NCBI GenBank assembly: GCA_016401345.1 | Contig: JAEACG010000005.1 | Span: 1-64,000 of the forward strand | DNA: 64,000 nt | DNA from: Fictibacillus nanhaiensis | GTDB lineage: Bacteria > Bacillota > Bacilli > Bacillales > Fictibacillaceae | Direction: 5' to 3' | Shown: positions 44,299-53,208 of the stretch, in pieces | Layout of the letters: the number at the start of each line of letters is the position of its first letter | Position numbering within the stretch: the first letter of the stretch is position 1 | Translations under genes and position numbers: made by a program | Notes under the pieces: model-generated | Told to the model about the DNA's origin: nothing | Seen by the model: only the letters and a program-made list of their open reading frames with translations | The model's database searches: none

Positions 44299-44336
44299 AA
44301 AAAGAAACACCTTCGCAAAGTATGCAAAAGTGTTTT
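44299..44336 (-). terminator. pdaA terminator
   Basis: AAACAC-TTTGCA / GCGAA-GTGTTT type stem with mismatches and TTTCTTTTT in the minus direction. Confidence 0.65.
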
Positions 44337-45152
44337 TTAAGACTTAAACAATAATGGTGTTGGCACAGATTTCTTAAGCTGTAAGTCGTCTAAGCTTTTG
44401 AATGTGTAGCCTCTTTTTTGAAGAGCTTCAATCGTGCGTTCGAGGGCATCTGCATTGTCTTTAGAAACTGTATGCAAAAGCATGATGCTACCTGGATGAA
44501 TCTGCTTCATGATCTGATTGTATGAATATTGCCAACCACGCTGTTTATTGGTTTCCCAATCTAAAAAGGCAAGTGACCAGAACACATGTGTATAGCCTTC
44601 TTGTTTAGCAAGCATAATCGTTCTTTCGCTAAACACTCCTCTTGGAGGTCGAATATAGCTCATATCAGTTTTTCCGGTTATCTCCGTGTATCTGTGCTTT
44701 ACTTTTTCAAGCTCGTTCTTCAAACGTGCATCAGACACTTGGGTAAGATCTGGATGGTAATAAGAGTGATTCCCAACAATATGCCCTTCTTCAGCCATTC
44801 GTTTAATTAGGTGAGGGTGAGTCTTCATAAATTGTCCGGTTACAAAAAAGGCTGCAGGTACTTTCTTTCTCTTCAAAACATCCAAAACGTTATCGGTATA
44901 ACCGTTTTCGTATCCATTATCAAAGGTTAAATAGATATCTTTTTTGGTCGGGTCCCCAATAAAAAGGCTATCGTATTTATGGACGAGCTCCATGTATCTT
45001 GCATCTGTAATCGGAGGCTTCTCTTCCCCTTTTTTCTCAAAGTACCATTCCAGTCTTTGATTGGATACGCCTCTTTGAGCATAAATAACATGCGTTTGTG
45101 TAAAAAATATGATTGAAACCAATATTAGGCACAGGAGCCGATTGATTTTCAT
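44337..45152 (-). CDS. pdaA: Delta-lactam-biosynthetic de-N-acetylase PdaA
   Basis: A 271-residue polysaccharide deacetylase. N-terminal signal sequence (residues 1-25), then YLTFDNGYENGYTDNVLDVLK, where TFDNG replaces the usual TFDDG as in PdaA, the zinc-binding HSYYHPDLT (H-x3-H), IRPPRGVFSERT and LLHTVSKDN. PdaA makes muramic delta-lactam in the spore cortex. ATG 45152 is 7 nt after AAGGAGG. The yfj/yfk synteny (yfkAB, yfkD nearby) supports the assignment. Confidence 0.93.
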   Translation of the reverse strand: MKINRLLCLILVSIIFFTQTHVIYAQRGVSNQRLEWYFEKKGEEKPPITDARYMELVHKYDSLFIGDPTKKDIYLTFDNGYENGYTDNVLDVLKRKKVPAAFFVTGQFMKTHPHLIKRMAEEGHIVGNHSYYHPDLTQVSDARLKNELEKVKHRYTEITGKTDMSYIRPPRGVFSERTIMLAKQEGYTHVFWSLAFLDWETNKQRGWQYSYNQIMKQIHPGSIMLLHTVSKDNADALERTIEALQKRGYTFKSLDDLQLKKSVPTPLLFKS

Positions 45153-45270
45153 TAAACTTCCTCCTTCAAGCGACAACCTATACCTTTATTTTGGTGTAAT
45201 TGTAGAAAACCATGCTAGGGATATAAAGGAAACGAGTGTAATTTGTTGAAACCAAATATCCTGGCGTTTT

Positions 45271-45417
45271 ATATCCGATAGTTTATATGGTGAATCCTAA
45301 ATTTTTCTGCTTCAATCCACAAATTTTGATGCTCAATCCTAAAGTTTTGTGCTTCAATCCACAAGTTTTAATGCCCAATCCTAAAGTTTTTGCGATTTAT
45401 CCACGAGTCTACAGGTA
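45271..45417. repeat. 21-bp tandem repeat array (A/B alternating units)
   Basis: Seven consecutive 21 bp units. Units from 45292 alternate between CAATCCTAAAGTTTTGTGCTT-like (45292, 45334, 45376) and CAATCCACAAGTTTTAATGCC-like (45313, 45355, 45397) forms; an eroded unit precedes at 45271. Unit spacing is exactly 21 bp with no gaps. The last unit contains TTATCCACG, one mismatch from a DnaA box. It lies between pdaA and fumarase. Because 21 is divisible by 3 an open frame of heptapeptide repeats exists, but it has no ribosome binding site. Confidence 0.8.
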
Positions 45418-45443
45418 TAGACAAATTTCGACATCCGAACCGC

Positions 45444-45479
45444 AAAAAAAAAACCACAGTTCCATATCAGAACTGTGGC
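45444..45479 (-). terminator. Fumarase gene terminator
   Basis: CCACAGTTC / GAACTGTGG 9 bp stem with a T9 run in the minus direction. Confidence 0.88.
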
Positions 45480-45492
45480 TCACACATTCATT

Positions 45493-47040
45493 TTATTTAA
45501 ATACGGGATCTTTAAACTGCTCTAACTTCTGTAAGGACGACTTCTCCACATGCTCATGAAGACTGTTTCCGTGTGAATCCATCGTTACAACGGCTGTAAA
45601 TCCATTAACGCGAATGTGCCACATCGCTTCTGGAACACCGAATTCCATCAGGTCAACACCTTCTACTTTCTCCATGCACTCTGCGTAATATTGTGCAGCT
45701 CCACCAATAGCGTTCAAATAGACACCACCATGTTCTTTAAGAGCTGCTAATGTTTTTGAACCCATTCCACCTTTACCAATAACTGCCCGGATTCCGAACT
45801 TTTTCATAATATCACCTTGGTATGGTTCCTCACGAATACTTGTAGTCGGTCCTGCCGCTTTTACAACCCAGTTTCCTTCAGCGTCTTTTGCCATTACTGG
45901 TCCGCAGTGATAGATGATCTGACCGTTCAGATCGATTGGAGCAGGATTATCCATTAAGTGTTTATGAATAGCATCTCGACCTGTATGCATCATTCCGTTG
46001 ATCGTCACAACATCTCCGACTTTTAGCTCTCGAATCTGCTCTTCGGTAATAGGAGCTTCAAGTGTGACGCTTCTCGTCTTTTCTTCCTGCTGTTCAACAG
46101 CAGCAGCTGCTTCCTCTTCAGCTTTAGTGAAGTCCACTTCTTCGCCTTCTGTATACAACCAATCTAGAATTTCTCCCGTTTCAGCGTTCAGTTTTACACC
46201 TAAACGACGGTATGCCCAGCAGTTATAAGCTACTGATACAAAGAAACTCGCTGGAATACGATTGATCACACCAACTTTACAGCCAAGTAATGTCGTTTCA
46301 CCGCCAAAGCCCATCGTACCGATACCGAGCTTATTCGCGTTCTCCATCACATACTCTTCAAGTTTACGAAGATTTTCGTTCGGATTAACGTCATCTACCG
46401 AACGGAATAGCATCTCTTTAGCAAGCTCATAACCTGATGTACGGTCACCACCGATCCCAACACCGATAAAGCCAGCACTACAGCCTTGGCCTTGAGCTTG
46501 GTAAACGGAGTGCATAATACATTTACGAATCCCGTCTAAATCACGTCCCGCACGTCCTAAGCCTTCTAACTCAGCAGGAAGACTATATTGAATGTTTTTG
46601 TTCTCACACCCGCCGCCTTTTAAAATCAGCCGCGCATCGATGTAATCTTCTTCCCACTGCTCAAATTTAATAACAGGCGTCCCGTCTCCTAAGTTGTCTC
46701 CACTGTTGTCTCCAGTGATCGAATCAACTGAGTTCGGACGAAGCTTCGTATCTTTTGTTGCATCCGCGATCGCTTGACGAATCGCTTTTTTCATCTTAAT
46801 CTGGTTCGCTCCTACAGGAACTTTGATCTTAAAAGTAGGAAGTCCCGTATCCTGACAGATCGGTGAAACATTTTCATCAGCTTTTAAAATATTATCCGTA
46901 ATCGTATCTAAAGACATCGCAGCACGTGTTCCGGCGTTTTCTTTTAGCTTAGCTGCAAGAATGGCACGGCGAACGTCTTTTGGCAATTTCGTTGATGTTT
47001 CTACAATCAGCTTGTACATGCTTTCTTGAAATTTCTCCAT
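45493..47040 (-). CDS. fumA: Class I fumarate hydratase (Fe-S)
   Basis: A 515-residue class I fumarase with fused alpha and beta parts. Cluster and active-site regions: SPICQDTGLPTF (Cys about 62), GQGCSAGFIGVGIGGDRTSGYELAK, ETTLLGCKVG, and in the beta part YHCGPVMAKD, GPTTSIREEPYQ and GKGGM. It interconverts fumarate and malate using an oxygen-sensitive [4Fe-4S] cluster, unlike the class II FumC of B. subtilis. Start follows GGGGTAGTGAAGAG. Confidence 0.94.
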   Translation of the reverse strand: MEKFQESMYKLIVETSTKLPKDVRRAILAAKLKENAGTRAAMSLDTITDNILKADENVSPICQDTGLPTFKIKVPVGANQIKMKKAIRQAIADATKDTKLRPNSVDSITGDNSGDNLGDGTPVIKFEQWEEDYIDARLILKGGGCENKNIQYSLPAELEGLGRAGRDLDGIRKCIMHSVYQAQGQGCSAGFIGVGIGGDRTSGYELAKEMLFRSVDDVNPNENLRKLEEYVMENANKLGIGTMGFGGETTLLGCKVGVINRIPASFFVSVAYNCWAYRRLGVKLNAETGEILDWLYTEGEEVDFTKAEEEAAAAVEQQEEKTRSVTLEAPITEEQIRELKVGDVVTINGMMHTGRDAIHKHLMDNPAPIDLNGQIIYHCGPVMAKDAEGNWVVKAAGPTTSIREEPYQGDIMKKFGIRAVIGKGGMGSKTLAALKEHGGVYLNAIGGAAQYYAECMEKVEGVDLMEFGVPEAMWHIRVNGFTAVVTMDSHGNSLHEHVEKSSLQKLEQFKDPVFK

Positions 47041-47108
47041 CTCTTCACTACCCCTTTATGACTTGCTATTGTAAGCGTAATCAAAATTATTAATGAGTTC
47101 ATTATAAC

Positions 47109-47143
47109 AAAAAAAACCGCTTCTTTAATAAAGAAACGGTTTT
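47109..47143 (-). terminator. Terminator after the SE1561-family gene
   Basis: AAACCG-TTCTTT / AAGAA-CGGTTT stem with one mismatch, T-run on the minus strand. Confidence 0.8.
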
Positions 47144-47148
47144 CGAGC

Positions 47149-47340
47149 TTATTTTTCTTCCCAATCGTGACGGAACTGTTTGCACTTTTCTTCTAAGTCG
47201 TCCAGCATTCCGATGATTCGGTCGATCTCTTCAATTCCAGCTGTTTCAGCATCTATAGAATCTAAAACATCAACTAATAAGTCAATACGATTTTTAATAT
47301 ATTCTTTTTGAGAGGATTTATCCTGAATAGAGTTACCCAT
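47149..47340 (-). CDS. SE1561-family small protein
   Basis: A 63-residue helical protein starting MGNSIQDKSSQKEYIKNR, with DSIDAETAGIEEIDRIIGMLDDLEEKCKQFRHDW, the pattern of the SE1561 family found across Bacillales. Function unknown; no membrane segment. The start has GGAGAG upstream. It diverges from yfkAB. Confidence 0.8.
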   Translation of the reverse strand: MGNSIQDKSSQKEYIKNRIDLLVDVLDSIDAETAGIEEIDRIIGMLDDLEEKCKQFRHDWEEK

Positions 47341-47474
47341 GTTGCTCTCTCCTTTCCATCCCTTCTACTTTAACAAGGTCAACCGATTTTGCCAACAGAA
47401 TATTATCCTTTTTCTTTAATGAGGCTTCGGTTAAGATAGATACTGTCCATTTATGGTCGCAAAGGAGATGTATG

Positions 47475-48593
47475 ATGGTGTTAAAAACCGAATTAAAAGC
47501 GATAACCCCAAAGAACGATCCGTGGGAAGCTTATTTAGATATGAGTGAACATAAAAAACTTCAGCTATCCAATATAGAAATTACGACAACCACATTGTGC
47601 AACATGCGTTGTGCACACTGCGCTGTCGGATACACGCTGCAAACAAAAGACCCTGAGCCTCTTCCACTTGACCTTGTCATCAAAAGACTCGATGAGATCC
47701 CTCAATTAAGAGCATTCAGTATTACTGGCGGTGAGCCGATGCTTTCCTTAAAATCAGTAAATAATTACGTTGTGCCACTTTTAAAATACGCAAGAGAACG
47801 TGGTGCACGCACTCAGATCAACTCAAATTTAACTTTAGATTTAGCACGCTACGAAAAAATTATTCCGTATTTGGATGTGCTTCACATTTCCCATAACTGG
47901 GGAACGGTGGAGGAATTTTCTGATACTGGTTTTGCGATGATGGAAAAGAAGCCTTCTGTTGAACAACGCCAAGCGTATTTCACCCGCTTAGTTGAAAACG
48001 CACAAGCTTTAACAAAAGCTGGTGTGATGGTATCTGCTGAAACGATGTTAAATAAGAAGACGTTGCCCTACTTAGAAGAGATACATAAACACGTTCTTGA
48101 GATGGGCTGTCAGCGTCATGAGATTCACCCTATGTACCCGAGCGATTTCGCGAGTACTTTGGAAACAATCTCTCTACATGAAATGCGTGAAAGTATTCAT
48201 CATCTACTCAATATTCGTGATAAGAACACATGGATGCTATTCGGAACTCTTCCCTTCTATGCTTGCTCCCAAGACGAAGAGGACTTAAGGTTGATCAGAA
48301 GACTTCAAACAGAAGAAAATGTTACAGTGCGTAATGACCCTGATGGAAGATCGAGGTTAAACATCAACCTGTTTGATGGCAATATTATTGTTACAGACTT
48401 TGGGGATGCTCCTGCTCTCGGGAACATTAAAGACACGAGCTTGCTTGATGCTTATGAAGCATGGAACCAATCAGAACTTGCTAAAGAACTAGGCTGTCAT
48501 TGCCCAGCTGTGCAATGTTTAGGACCGAACGTGCTTGTAAAGCATTCTTACTATCAAGAAGTTGATTTTAAAAATAATACCTCAAAGCTTTAA
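47475..48593 (+). CDS. yfkAB: YfkAB radical SAM / CxCxxxxC-motif protein
   Basis: A 372-residue radical SAM protein. The N-terminal CNMRCAHC (CxxxCxxC) cluster motif is at about residues 42-49, followed by FSITGGEPML (GGE motif). The C-terminal CHCPAVQC gives the CxCxxxxC second metal site after which the YfkAB family is named. Length equals B. subtilis YfkAB (373). The reaction is not known. Two ATGs compete (47472, 47475); the second is 7 nt from AAGGAG. Confidence 0.92.
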   Translation: MVLKTELKAITPKNDPWEAYLDMSEHKKLQLSNIEITTTTLCNMRCAHCAVGYTLQTKDPEPLPLDLVIKRLDEIPQLRAFSITGGEPMLSLKSVNNYVVPLLKYARERGARTQINSNLTLDLARYEKIIPYLDVLHISHNWGTVEEFSDTGFAMMEKKPSVEQRQAYFTRLVENAQALTKAGVMVSAETMLNKKTLPYLEEIHKHVLEMGCQRHEIHPMYPSDFASTLETISLHEMRESIHHLLNIRDKNTWMLFGTLPFYACSQDEEDLRLIRRLQTEENVTVRNDPDGRSRLNINLFDGNIIVTDFGDAPALGNIKDTSLLDAYEAWNQSELAKELGCHCPAVQCLGPNVLVKHSYYQEVDFKNNTSKL

Positions 48594-48704
48594 AGCGTTA
48601 AAAAGTTATAAACTTTACAAAAGTAAGTTTAAACCGTATAATAGGAGGCAAATATAGACTGTAGAAAAAGCATCGTTTTTTCATATAGATTGAGGTGAAT
48701 GATA

Positions 48705-49022
48705 ATGGATTATAGCACGATGTGTCCGAAGTACGAAGTAGCCATGGATATTATCGGCAAAAAATGGACAGGACTCATCATTCGCGTTTTGATGGATGGC
48801 CCTAAACGGTTTAAAGACATCAAGTCCCAGATTCCCGAAATGAGCGATCGTATGCTTACAGAACGGATGAAGGAATTAGAGTCTGTGGGAATTGTGAAAC
48901 GTAACGTTTACCCAGAGACGCCTGTGCGAATTGAGTATTCACTGACGGATAAAGGTAATTCTTTAAAAACAATTATCAATGCCATTCAAGACTGGAGCGA
49001 ACAATGGGTGGACCATTGTTAA
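48705..49022 (+). CDS. HxlR-family transcriptional regulator
   Basis: A 105-residue MarR/DUF24 (HxlR) winged-helix regulator: CPKYEVAMDIIGKKWTGLIIRVL, RFKDIKSQIPEMSDRMLTERMKELE, and the wing RIEYSLTDKG. The N-terminal Cys7 is at the place used for redox sensing in YodB and HypR, so a thiol-stress role is possible. ATG 48705 is 6 nt after GAGGTGA. Monocistronic; the target is unknown. Confidence 0.88.
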   Translation: MDYSTMCPKYEVAMDIIGKKWTGLIIRVLMDGPKRFKDIKSQIPEMSDRMLTERMKELESVGIVKRNVYPETPVRIEYSLTDKGNSLKTIINAIQDWSEQWVDHC

Positions 49023-49071
49023 TTTTTTAATGCTGAGAGATGGTACTTTTAATCCGTCCTCTTCATTGACA

Positions 49072-49199
49072 GTTGATTGAAGTGAAAGGTGCGAGACTCC
49101 TACGGGACGAGCGGTCAGGTGGAGACTCCTAATGGCGCAAAGCGGCAGGAGGCTCACCGTTCGCCCCGTGGAAAGCGAGCACCTGTAGCGGAAATCAAC
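49072..49199. repeat. Dispersed 128-bp intergenic repeat, full copy H (opposite orientation)
   Basis: Full copy in the reverse orientation to copies A-E: GTTGATTGAAGTGAAAGGTGCGAGACTCC at the left end, CCCCGTGGAAAGCGAGC and GAAATCAAC at the right. It lies between the HxlR gene and its terminator. Confidence 0.85.
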
Positions 49200-49227
49200 T
49201 ACTTTCAAAGTACAACAAAGGTGAAGC

Positions 49228-49266
49228 AAAAAGAAAGGACAGCTGATTAAGGAGCTGTCCTTTTTT
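49228..49266. terminator. Bidirectional terminator HxlR / yfkD
   Basis: AAAGGACAGCT / AGCTGTCCTTT 11 bp stem, 8 nt loop, T-run. Confidence 0.88.
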
Positions 49267-50110
49267 ACATATTGCTTGTATGAAAACTGAATGAGACGTG
49301 GTCTTGAACCGGAATCCAAGCACCAATTCCTTGCTGTGTAACGTTTTGAATGACGATCTCTCTCTTACCGCCTTTTAGAACGATATACACTTCTCCGTAA
49401 GTTACTCTTCCTCTTTCATTTACGGCTGGGACATAACTATTTAAATATCCTACCTGTTTTGGTGACACATGGTATACGTTTGATTTCTTTGTACCCGCAC
49501 CAACAGCAGTTTGGAACGATAACGGCAGCTTCGATTTTTCTGCTGCTGTGATGAGCATCATCTTTTGAACGGCTTCACTATTAGGAATAGAAGCTGTCAG
49601 GCCACCACTCACTTTTTTATGAGCCGTTTGATTATAAGACAATTTCGCAACGGCTTTTGCACCCCTATTGTCTAAACGGTTCGTGTTAATCTGTTGATGT
49701 TCCCAGTTCACGGTCGTCTCTGTTGATTGATAAGACAGCGGCCATTGACCTAAGTAAATTTTTGCACGGTACCAGAAAGCTACTTTTGATCCATTGATCG
49801 TCGACTCATTCAATAATCGAATGAGATCCGGATTTGTGATTGGAACATCAGACGTTTTAAGCATTGCTTTTGCGAGCTTGCTCGGTTCTAAGTACGGAAG
49901 ATCTTGTGCAGAGTTAGGATACGTGTTCTCTTTTGATATGCTAAGAACAGAACTCGGTACTTTTATATCTGCCTTTGGAGCAGCCTTTTCTATTTTTTCT
50001 GCTTGTTTTTGTTCTTGTTCTGGCTGTTGTTTTGTTTTTTCAGCTGCTAGCGCTGTATTGGATAACACAAAAAGCATGACAAATAACATAATAAAAATTC
50101 TCTTTTTCAT
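49265..50110 (-). CDS. yfkD: YfkD family secreted protein
   Basis: A 281-residue exported protein. Signal peptide MKKRIFIMLFVMLFVLSNTALAA, then a Q/E/K-rich linker and a YfkD-family domain (VPSSVLSISKENTYPN, YRAKIYLGQWPLSYQSTETTVNWEHQ, GEVYIVLKGGKREIVIQNVT). Position beside yfkAB matches B. subtilis. Function unknown; membrane-external. ATG 50110 follows AAAGGAGGATGTT. Confidence 0.87.
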   Translation of the reverse strand: MKKRIFIMLFVMLFVLSNTALAAEKTKQQPEQEQKQAEKIEKAAPKADIKVPSSVLSISKENTYPNSAQDLPYLEPSKLAKAMLKTSDVPITNPDLIRLLNESTINGSKVAFWYRAKIYLGQWPLSYQSTETTVNWEHQQINTNRLDNRGAKAVAKLSYNQTAHKKVSGGLTASIPNSEAVQKMMLITAAEKSKLPLSFQTAVGAGTKKSNVYHVSPKQVGYLNSYVPAVNERGRVTYGEVYIVLKGGKREIVIQNVTQQGIGAWIPVQDHVSFSFHTSNM

Positions 50111-50194
50111 AACATCCTCCTTTCCCCTATTTTTTTCTAACCCACAAAATTTATCCACGTTCCTTACTTTGTTTCGTACGGGTATTGTTGGAAA

Positions 50195-50225
50195 TAAAAA
50201 AACCTGATTCTCTAAAGAACCAGGG
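50195..50225 (-). terminator. Terminator of the OsmC-like gene
   Basis: CCTGATTCT / AGAACCAGG stem with one mismatch, T-run on the minus strand. Confidence 0.78.
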
Positions 50226-50231
50226 TATTAT

Positions 50232-50615
50232 TCAAGCTTGAATGGTGAAACTTTCGGTGATTTTTATACTATCTTTAACGGACTGGACCATGGAGCAATT
50301 TTTTCGCGTTACATGTAATGCTTTTTCAACCTTTTCCTCAGACAAATTCTTACCTTTTATTAAAAAATGAAGATGAATTTCAGATACTCTGTTAGCCTCT
50401 TTTTCCACTCTCGTCTCTTTAGCTTGAACAGTAATATCTTCATAAGGCATTCTCATCCGCTCTAGTACTTTACGTAGAACTCCACCACTGCATACGGCGA
50501 TAGATGAAACGAGCAGTTGAAACGGTCGATAACCATACTCCGCGTTCCCGCTTATTTCGAGTGTTCCGAAATCTACCTCGGTTTCAAAACCATTTTCAGT
50601 CATCTTAAATTCCAA
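50232..50615 (-). CDS. OsmC family protein
   Basis: A 127-residue OsmC/YhfA-like protein. The two family cysteines are in SSIAVCSGGVLRKVL (about residue 43) and VTRKNCSMVQSVKDS (about residue 106), the arrangement used for thiol-based reduction of organic hydroperoxides, though YhfA-type members have unclear activity. The TTG start is 7 nt after GAGGTG; the ATG four codons later is too far from it. Confidence 0.85.
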   Translation of the reverse strand: MEFKMTENGFETEVDFGTLEISGNAEYGYRPFQLLVSSIAVCSGGVLRKVLERMRMPYEDITVQAKETRVEKEANRVSEIHLHFLIKGKNLSEEKVEKALHVTRKNCSMVQSVKDSIKITESFTIQA

Positions 50616-50706
50616 ATTTACACACCTCTAATCTTGAACTTTACACTCAACTTTTTATGATTTCCATTGTACAATGGTTTTAGTTTGTTTTGAAAAGGAG
50701 ATGCTC

Positions 50707-51885
50707 ATGCAGCTTTCTACGTATAAATTCTCAGTTTTAGTCAGCATTGTTTTTATTTCAGGTTTCGCTCAAGGCATGCTGCTTCCTTTAATTGCAGTCA
50801 TTTTTGAACAGGACGGTACATCCGCTTCCTTAAATGGTTTTCATGCAACAGCTCTTTATATAGGGATCTTGATCGCTTCTCCATTTATTGAGAAGCCTCT
50901 TAGAAGGTTTGGGTATAAACCACTCATATTAGCTGGTCTGTTAGCTGTCGTACTCTGTTTTGCAATGTTTCCCGTCTGGAAAGTATTTTGGTTTTGGTTT
51001 GTATTAAGACTGTTGATCGGTATTGGAGATCATATGCTGCATTTCTCTACGCAAACTTGGATCACGACAAGTAGCCCTGAAAACAAGAGAGGCAGAAATA
51101 TCTCTATATATGGGATTGCGTTCGGAGCAGGATTTGGAATCGGACCTCTTATGACGAAGATGTTAGAAGTGAACGAAAACCTTCCTTTTTGGCTTGCTGC
51201 AGGTCTTTGTTTTCTTTCTTTTCTTCTTATGACATCGATACGCAACGAAAGACCTGAAACAGAATCTGCTCGTACTTCTGGCATTACTGCCATCGATCGC
51301 TATAAAGATGTACTGAAATTAGCATGGGTATCTTTGTTGCCGCCATTTGGTTACGGCTTTTTAGAAGCGACTCTTCACGGCTCTTTTCCCGTATTTGCAC
51401 TTCGCAACGGGATAAGCTTAGATTGGGTAGCGCTTCTGCTGCCAGCCTTCGTGTTAGGCAGCCTTGTTTTCCAGCTGCCACTTGGAATTCTCAGTGATAA
51501 ATTGGGGCGAAAACCAATTCTCATCTTTTCTTTCGTCTCCGGCTTCTTCTCGTTTTTGGCAACATATTGGAGCATGAATAACTTTTGGCTTCTTATCAGT
51601 TTGTTCTTTTTATCTGGAATGTTTGTCGGATCGATGTTCTCTCTAGGGATCGCGTATATGAGTGATCTACTTCCTAAATATCACCTTCCAGCAGGTAATA
51701 TCTTAGCAGGCATCAGCTTTAGCATAGGCAGCATGTCTGGTCCTATGATCGGCGGAAGCTTCATAAGCTGGTTCGATGGCGGTGCTTTTGTATTTGCCAT
51801 CTGCGGTATGTTATTTGTACTCTGCTTACCGATTCTTTTTATTAAAAATAAACATGAGATCGCGCTTAAGTCTAAAACAGCTTAA
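50707..51885 (+). CDS. yfkF: MFS transporter, YfkF-like
   Basis: A 392-residue major facilitator with 12 predicted helices. Helix 1 and loop read SVLVSIVFISGFAQGMLLPLIAVIFEQ; the inter-half motif is GILSDKLGRKPILI (motif A copy). B. subtilis YfkF (391 residues) is in the same neighbourhood as yfkD. Likely an efflux transporter; substrate unknown. ATG 50707 is 6 nt after AAAGGAG. Confidence 0.87.
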   Translation: MQLSTYKFSVLVSIVFISGFAQGMLLPLIAVIFEQDGTSASLNGFHATALYIGILIASPFIEKPLRRFGYKPLILAGLLAVVLCFAMFPVWKVFWFWFVLRLLIGIGDHMLHFSTQTWITTSSPENKRGRNISIYGIAFGAGFGIGPLMTKMLEVNENLPFWLAAGLCFLSFLLMTSIRNERPETESARTSGITAIDRYKDVLKLAWVSLLPPFGYGFLEATLHGSFPVFALRNGISLDWVALLLPAFVLGSLVFQLPLGILSDKLGRKPILIFSFVSGFFSFLATYWSMNNFWLLISLFFLSGMFVGSMFSLGIAYMSDLLPKYHLPAGNILAGISFSIGSMSGPMIGGSFISWFDGGAFVFAICGMLFVLCLPILFIKNKHEIALKSKTA

Positions 51886-52005
51886 AAATAATATTTTTCT
51901 TTTTACACCATATTAATAAAGCAGGAATTTTGACTTTAGTTGTTCAATCTTTAAACTAGAAATTAGATAACTTAACTATCTTCAAAACAAGGAGTAGATA
52001 TTTTT

Positions 52006-52458
52006 ATGATGAGATTACGTTCGGATATGCCAGAACTCAGTGGTGCTACACAATGGATTAATGGAGAAGTTTCTAAAAGTGACTTGATTGGAAACAAACC
52101 AACGCTTATTCATTTTTGGTCTGTAAGCTGCGGATTATGTAAGGATGCAATGCCTATCATTAATCAATTCCGCAATGACTATAAAGACGAACTGAACGTT
52201 ATAGCGGTTCATATGCCTCGTTCAGAAAAAGATTTGGATATCGATCAAATTAAAGAAGTAGCAGCAGAACACGATATTACACAGCCCATCTTCGTTGATA
52301 ACGACCACGCTCTAACAGACGCGTTTGAAAATGAATACGTACCTGCTTATTATGTTTTTGATGCAGAAGGAAAGCTACGTCATTACCAAGCTGGTGGGGA
52401 CGGTATGAAGATGCTAACAAAGCGTGTTAACCGTGTACTAGGAAAAGAAACAAAGTAA
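52006..52458 (+). CDS. TlpA/ResA-like thioredoxin-fold protein
   Basis: A 150-residue thioredoxin-fold protein with the redox motif WSVSCGLCKDAMP (CGLC, about residues 42-45) and cis-Pro region EYVPAYYVFD. There is no signal peptide or membrane anchor, so it should be cytosolic, unlike ResA or StoA. The active-site dipeptide GL is unusual. The start has AAGGAG 11 nt upstream. Monocistronic with a strong terminator. Confidence 0.85.
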   Translation: MMRLRSDMPELSGATQWINGEVSKSDLIGNKPTLIHFWSVSCGLCKDAMPIINQFRNDYKDELNVIAVHMPRSEKDLDIDQIKEVAAEHDITQPIFVDNDHALTDAFENEYVPAYYVFDAEGKLRHYQAGGDGMKMLTKRVNRVLGKETK

Positions 52459-52465
52459 GTATACT

Positions 52466-52505
52466 AAAACCGGACAGCTATAATCGCTGTCCGGTTTCTT
52501 TTATC
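52466..52505. terminator. Terminator after the thioredoxin-like gene
   Basis: AAACCGGACAGC / GCTGTCCGGTTT 12 bp stem, 7 nt loop, T-rich tail; convergent with the VanZ gene. Confidence 0.88.
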
Positions 52506-52527
52506 TTATAAAATTCTTGCTTTAGAT

Positions 52528-52974
52528 TTATTTTAGCAATCGTTCAATCCAACGAAAGAGCACCGCTAAGAACTTATATAAAAACAGTCCTAGCATCGCA
52601 CCGATACCGTTAAGAAATATATCATCGATATCGAATATTCGTTTGAAATACTCATATTGAAGAACCTCTATAATAAAGCTTGTACCAAAACCAAAAATGA
52701 AAATAAAACGCCATGAGTTAAACACTCGGTAAATTAAAGGCAGCAACAAACCAAATGGTACAAACAAAATAACATTTCCTATTATGTTCTTCAGAATGAG
52801 CCAATCATCATCGCTTCTCCACATCAGCCTTATACTGTCAAACAAAACGAGATTAGCTGATCTTCCATAAACGTACTCATTAAATGAGAAAAGAGTGGCT
52901 TTAATCAAAACTGCCATGTACACGATAAAAAGAAGTGTACCTAAAATGCTAAAGATGAATCTTACTTTTTTCAT
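52528..52974 (-). CDS. VanZ family membrane protein
   Basis: A 148-residue protein with about four membrane helices and the VanZ-like pattern NIIGNVILFVPFGLLLPL and FIIEVLQYEYFKRIFDIDDIFLNGIGAMLG. VanZ proteins confer low-level teicoplanin resistance in some settings, but most chromosomal homologues have no known role. Start preceded by GGCAGGAGAAAAGGCAGT. Confidence 0.88.
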   Translation of the reverse strand: MKKVRFIFSILGTLLFIVYMAVLIKATLFSFNEYVYGRSANLVLFDSIRLMWRSDDDWLILKNIIGNVILFVPFGLLLPLIYRVFNSWRFIFIFGFGTSFIIEVLQYEYFKRIFDIDDIFLNGIGAMLGLFLYKFLAVLFRWIERLLK

Positions 52975-53157
52975 ACTGCCTTTTCTCCTGCCTTTTTTAA
53001 AGAAATTCCCATAAGTGCCTTTTTAGTGTAACACGCAAAGCTCTTAAGGAGATACAGGTAAAAGACACAAACTTTCTCCCATTACCTATACACATTTCGC
53101 ATAGTTCATTCAAAACATGTACTTCTTATGTACTTTTTCATTGCCGATTCTAAACAA

Positions 53158-53189
53158 ATAAAAAAGCCGCCCTGCTAAGAGGACAGCTT
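53158..53189 (-). terminator. Terminator of the small Asn/Lys-rich gene
   Basis: AAGC-G-CCT / AGG-C-GCTT stem with mismatches followed by T6 on the minus strand. Confidence 0.65.
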
Positions 53190-53208
53190 CATACTTGTTC
53201 GTGTTCGA

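Noticed and set aside
45287-45559. Open frame coding for a heptapeptide-repeat protein
   Set aside because: Produced by the 21-bp array, whose period is divisible by 3; it lacks a ribosome binding site and continues antisense into the fumarase gene.
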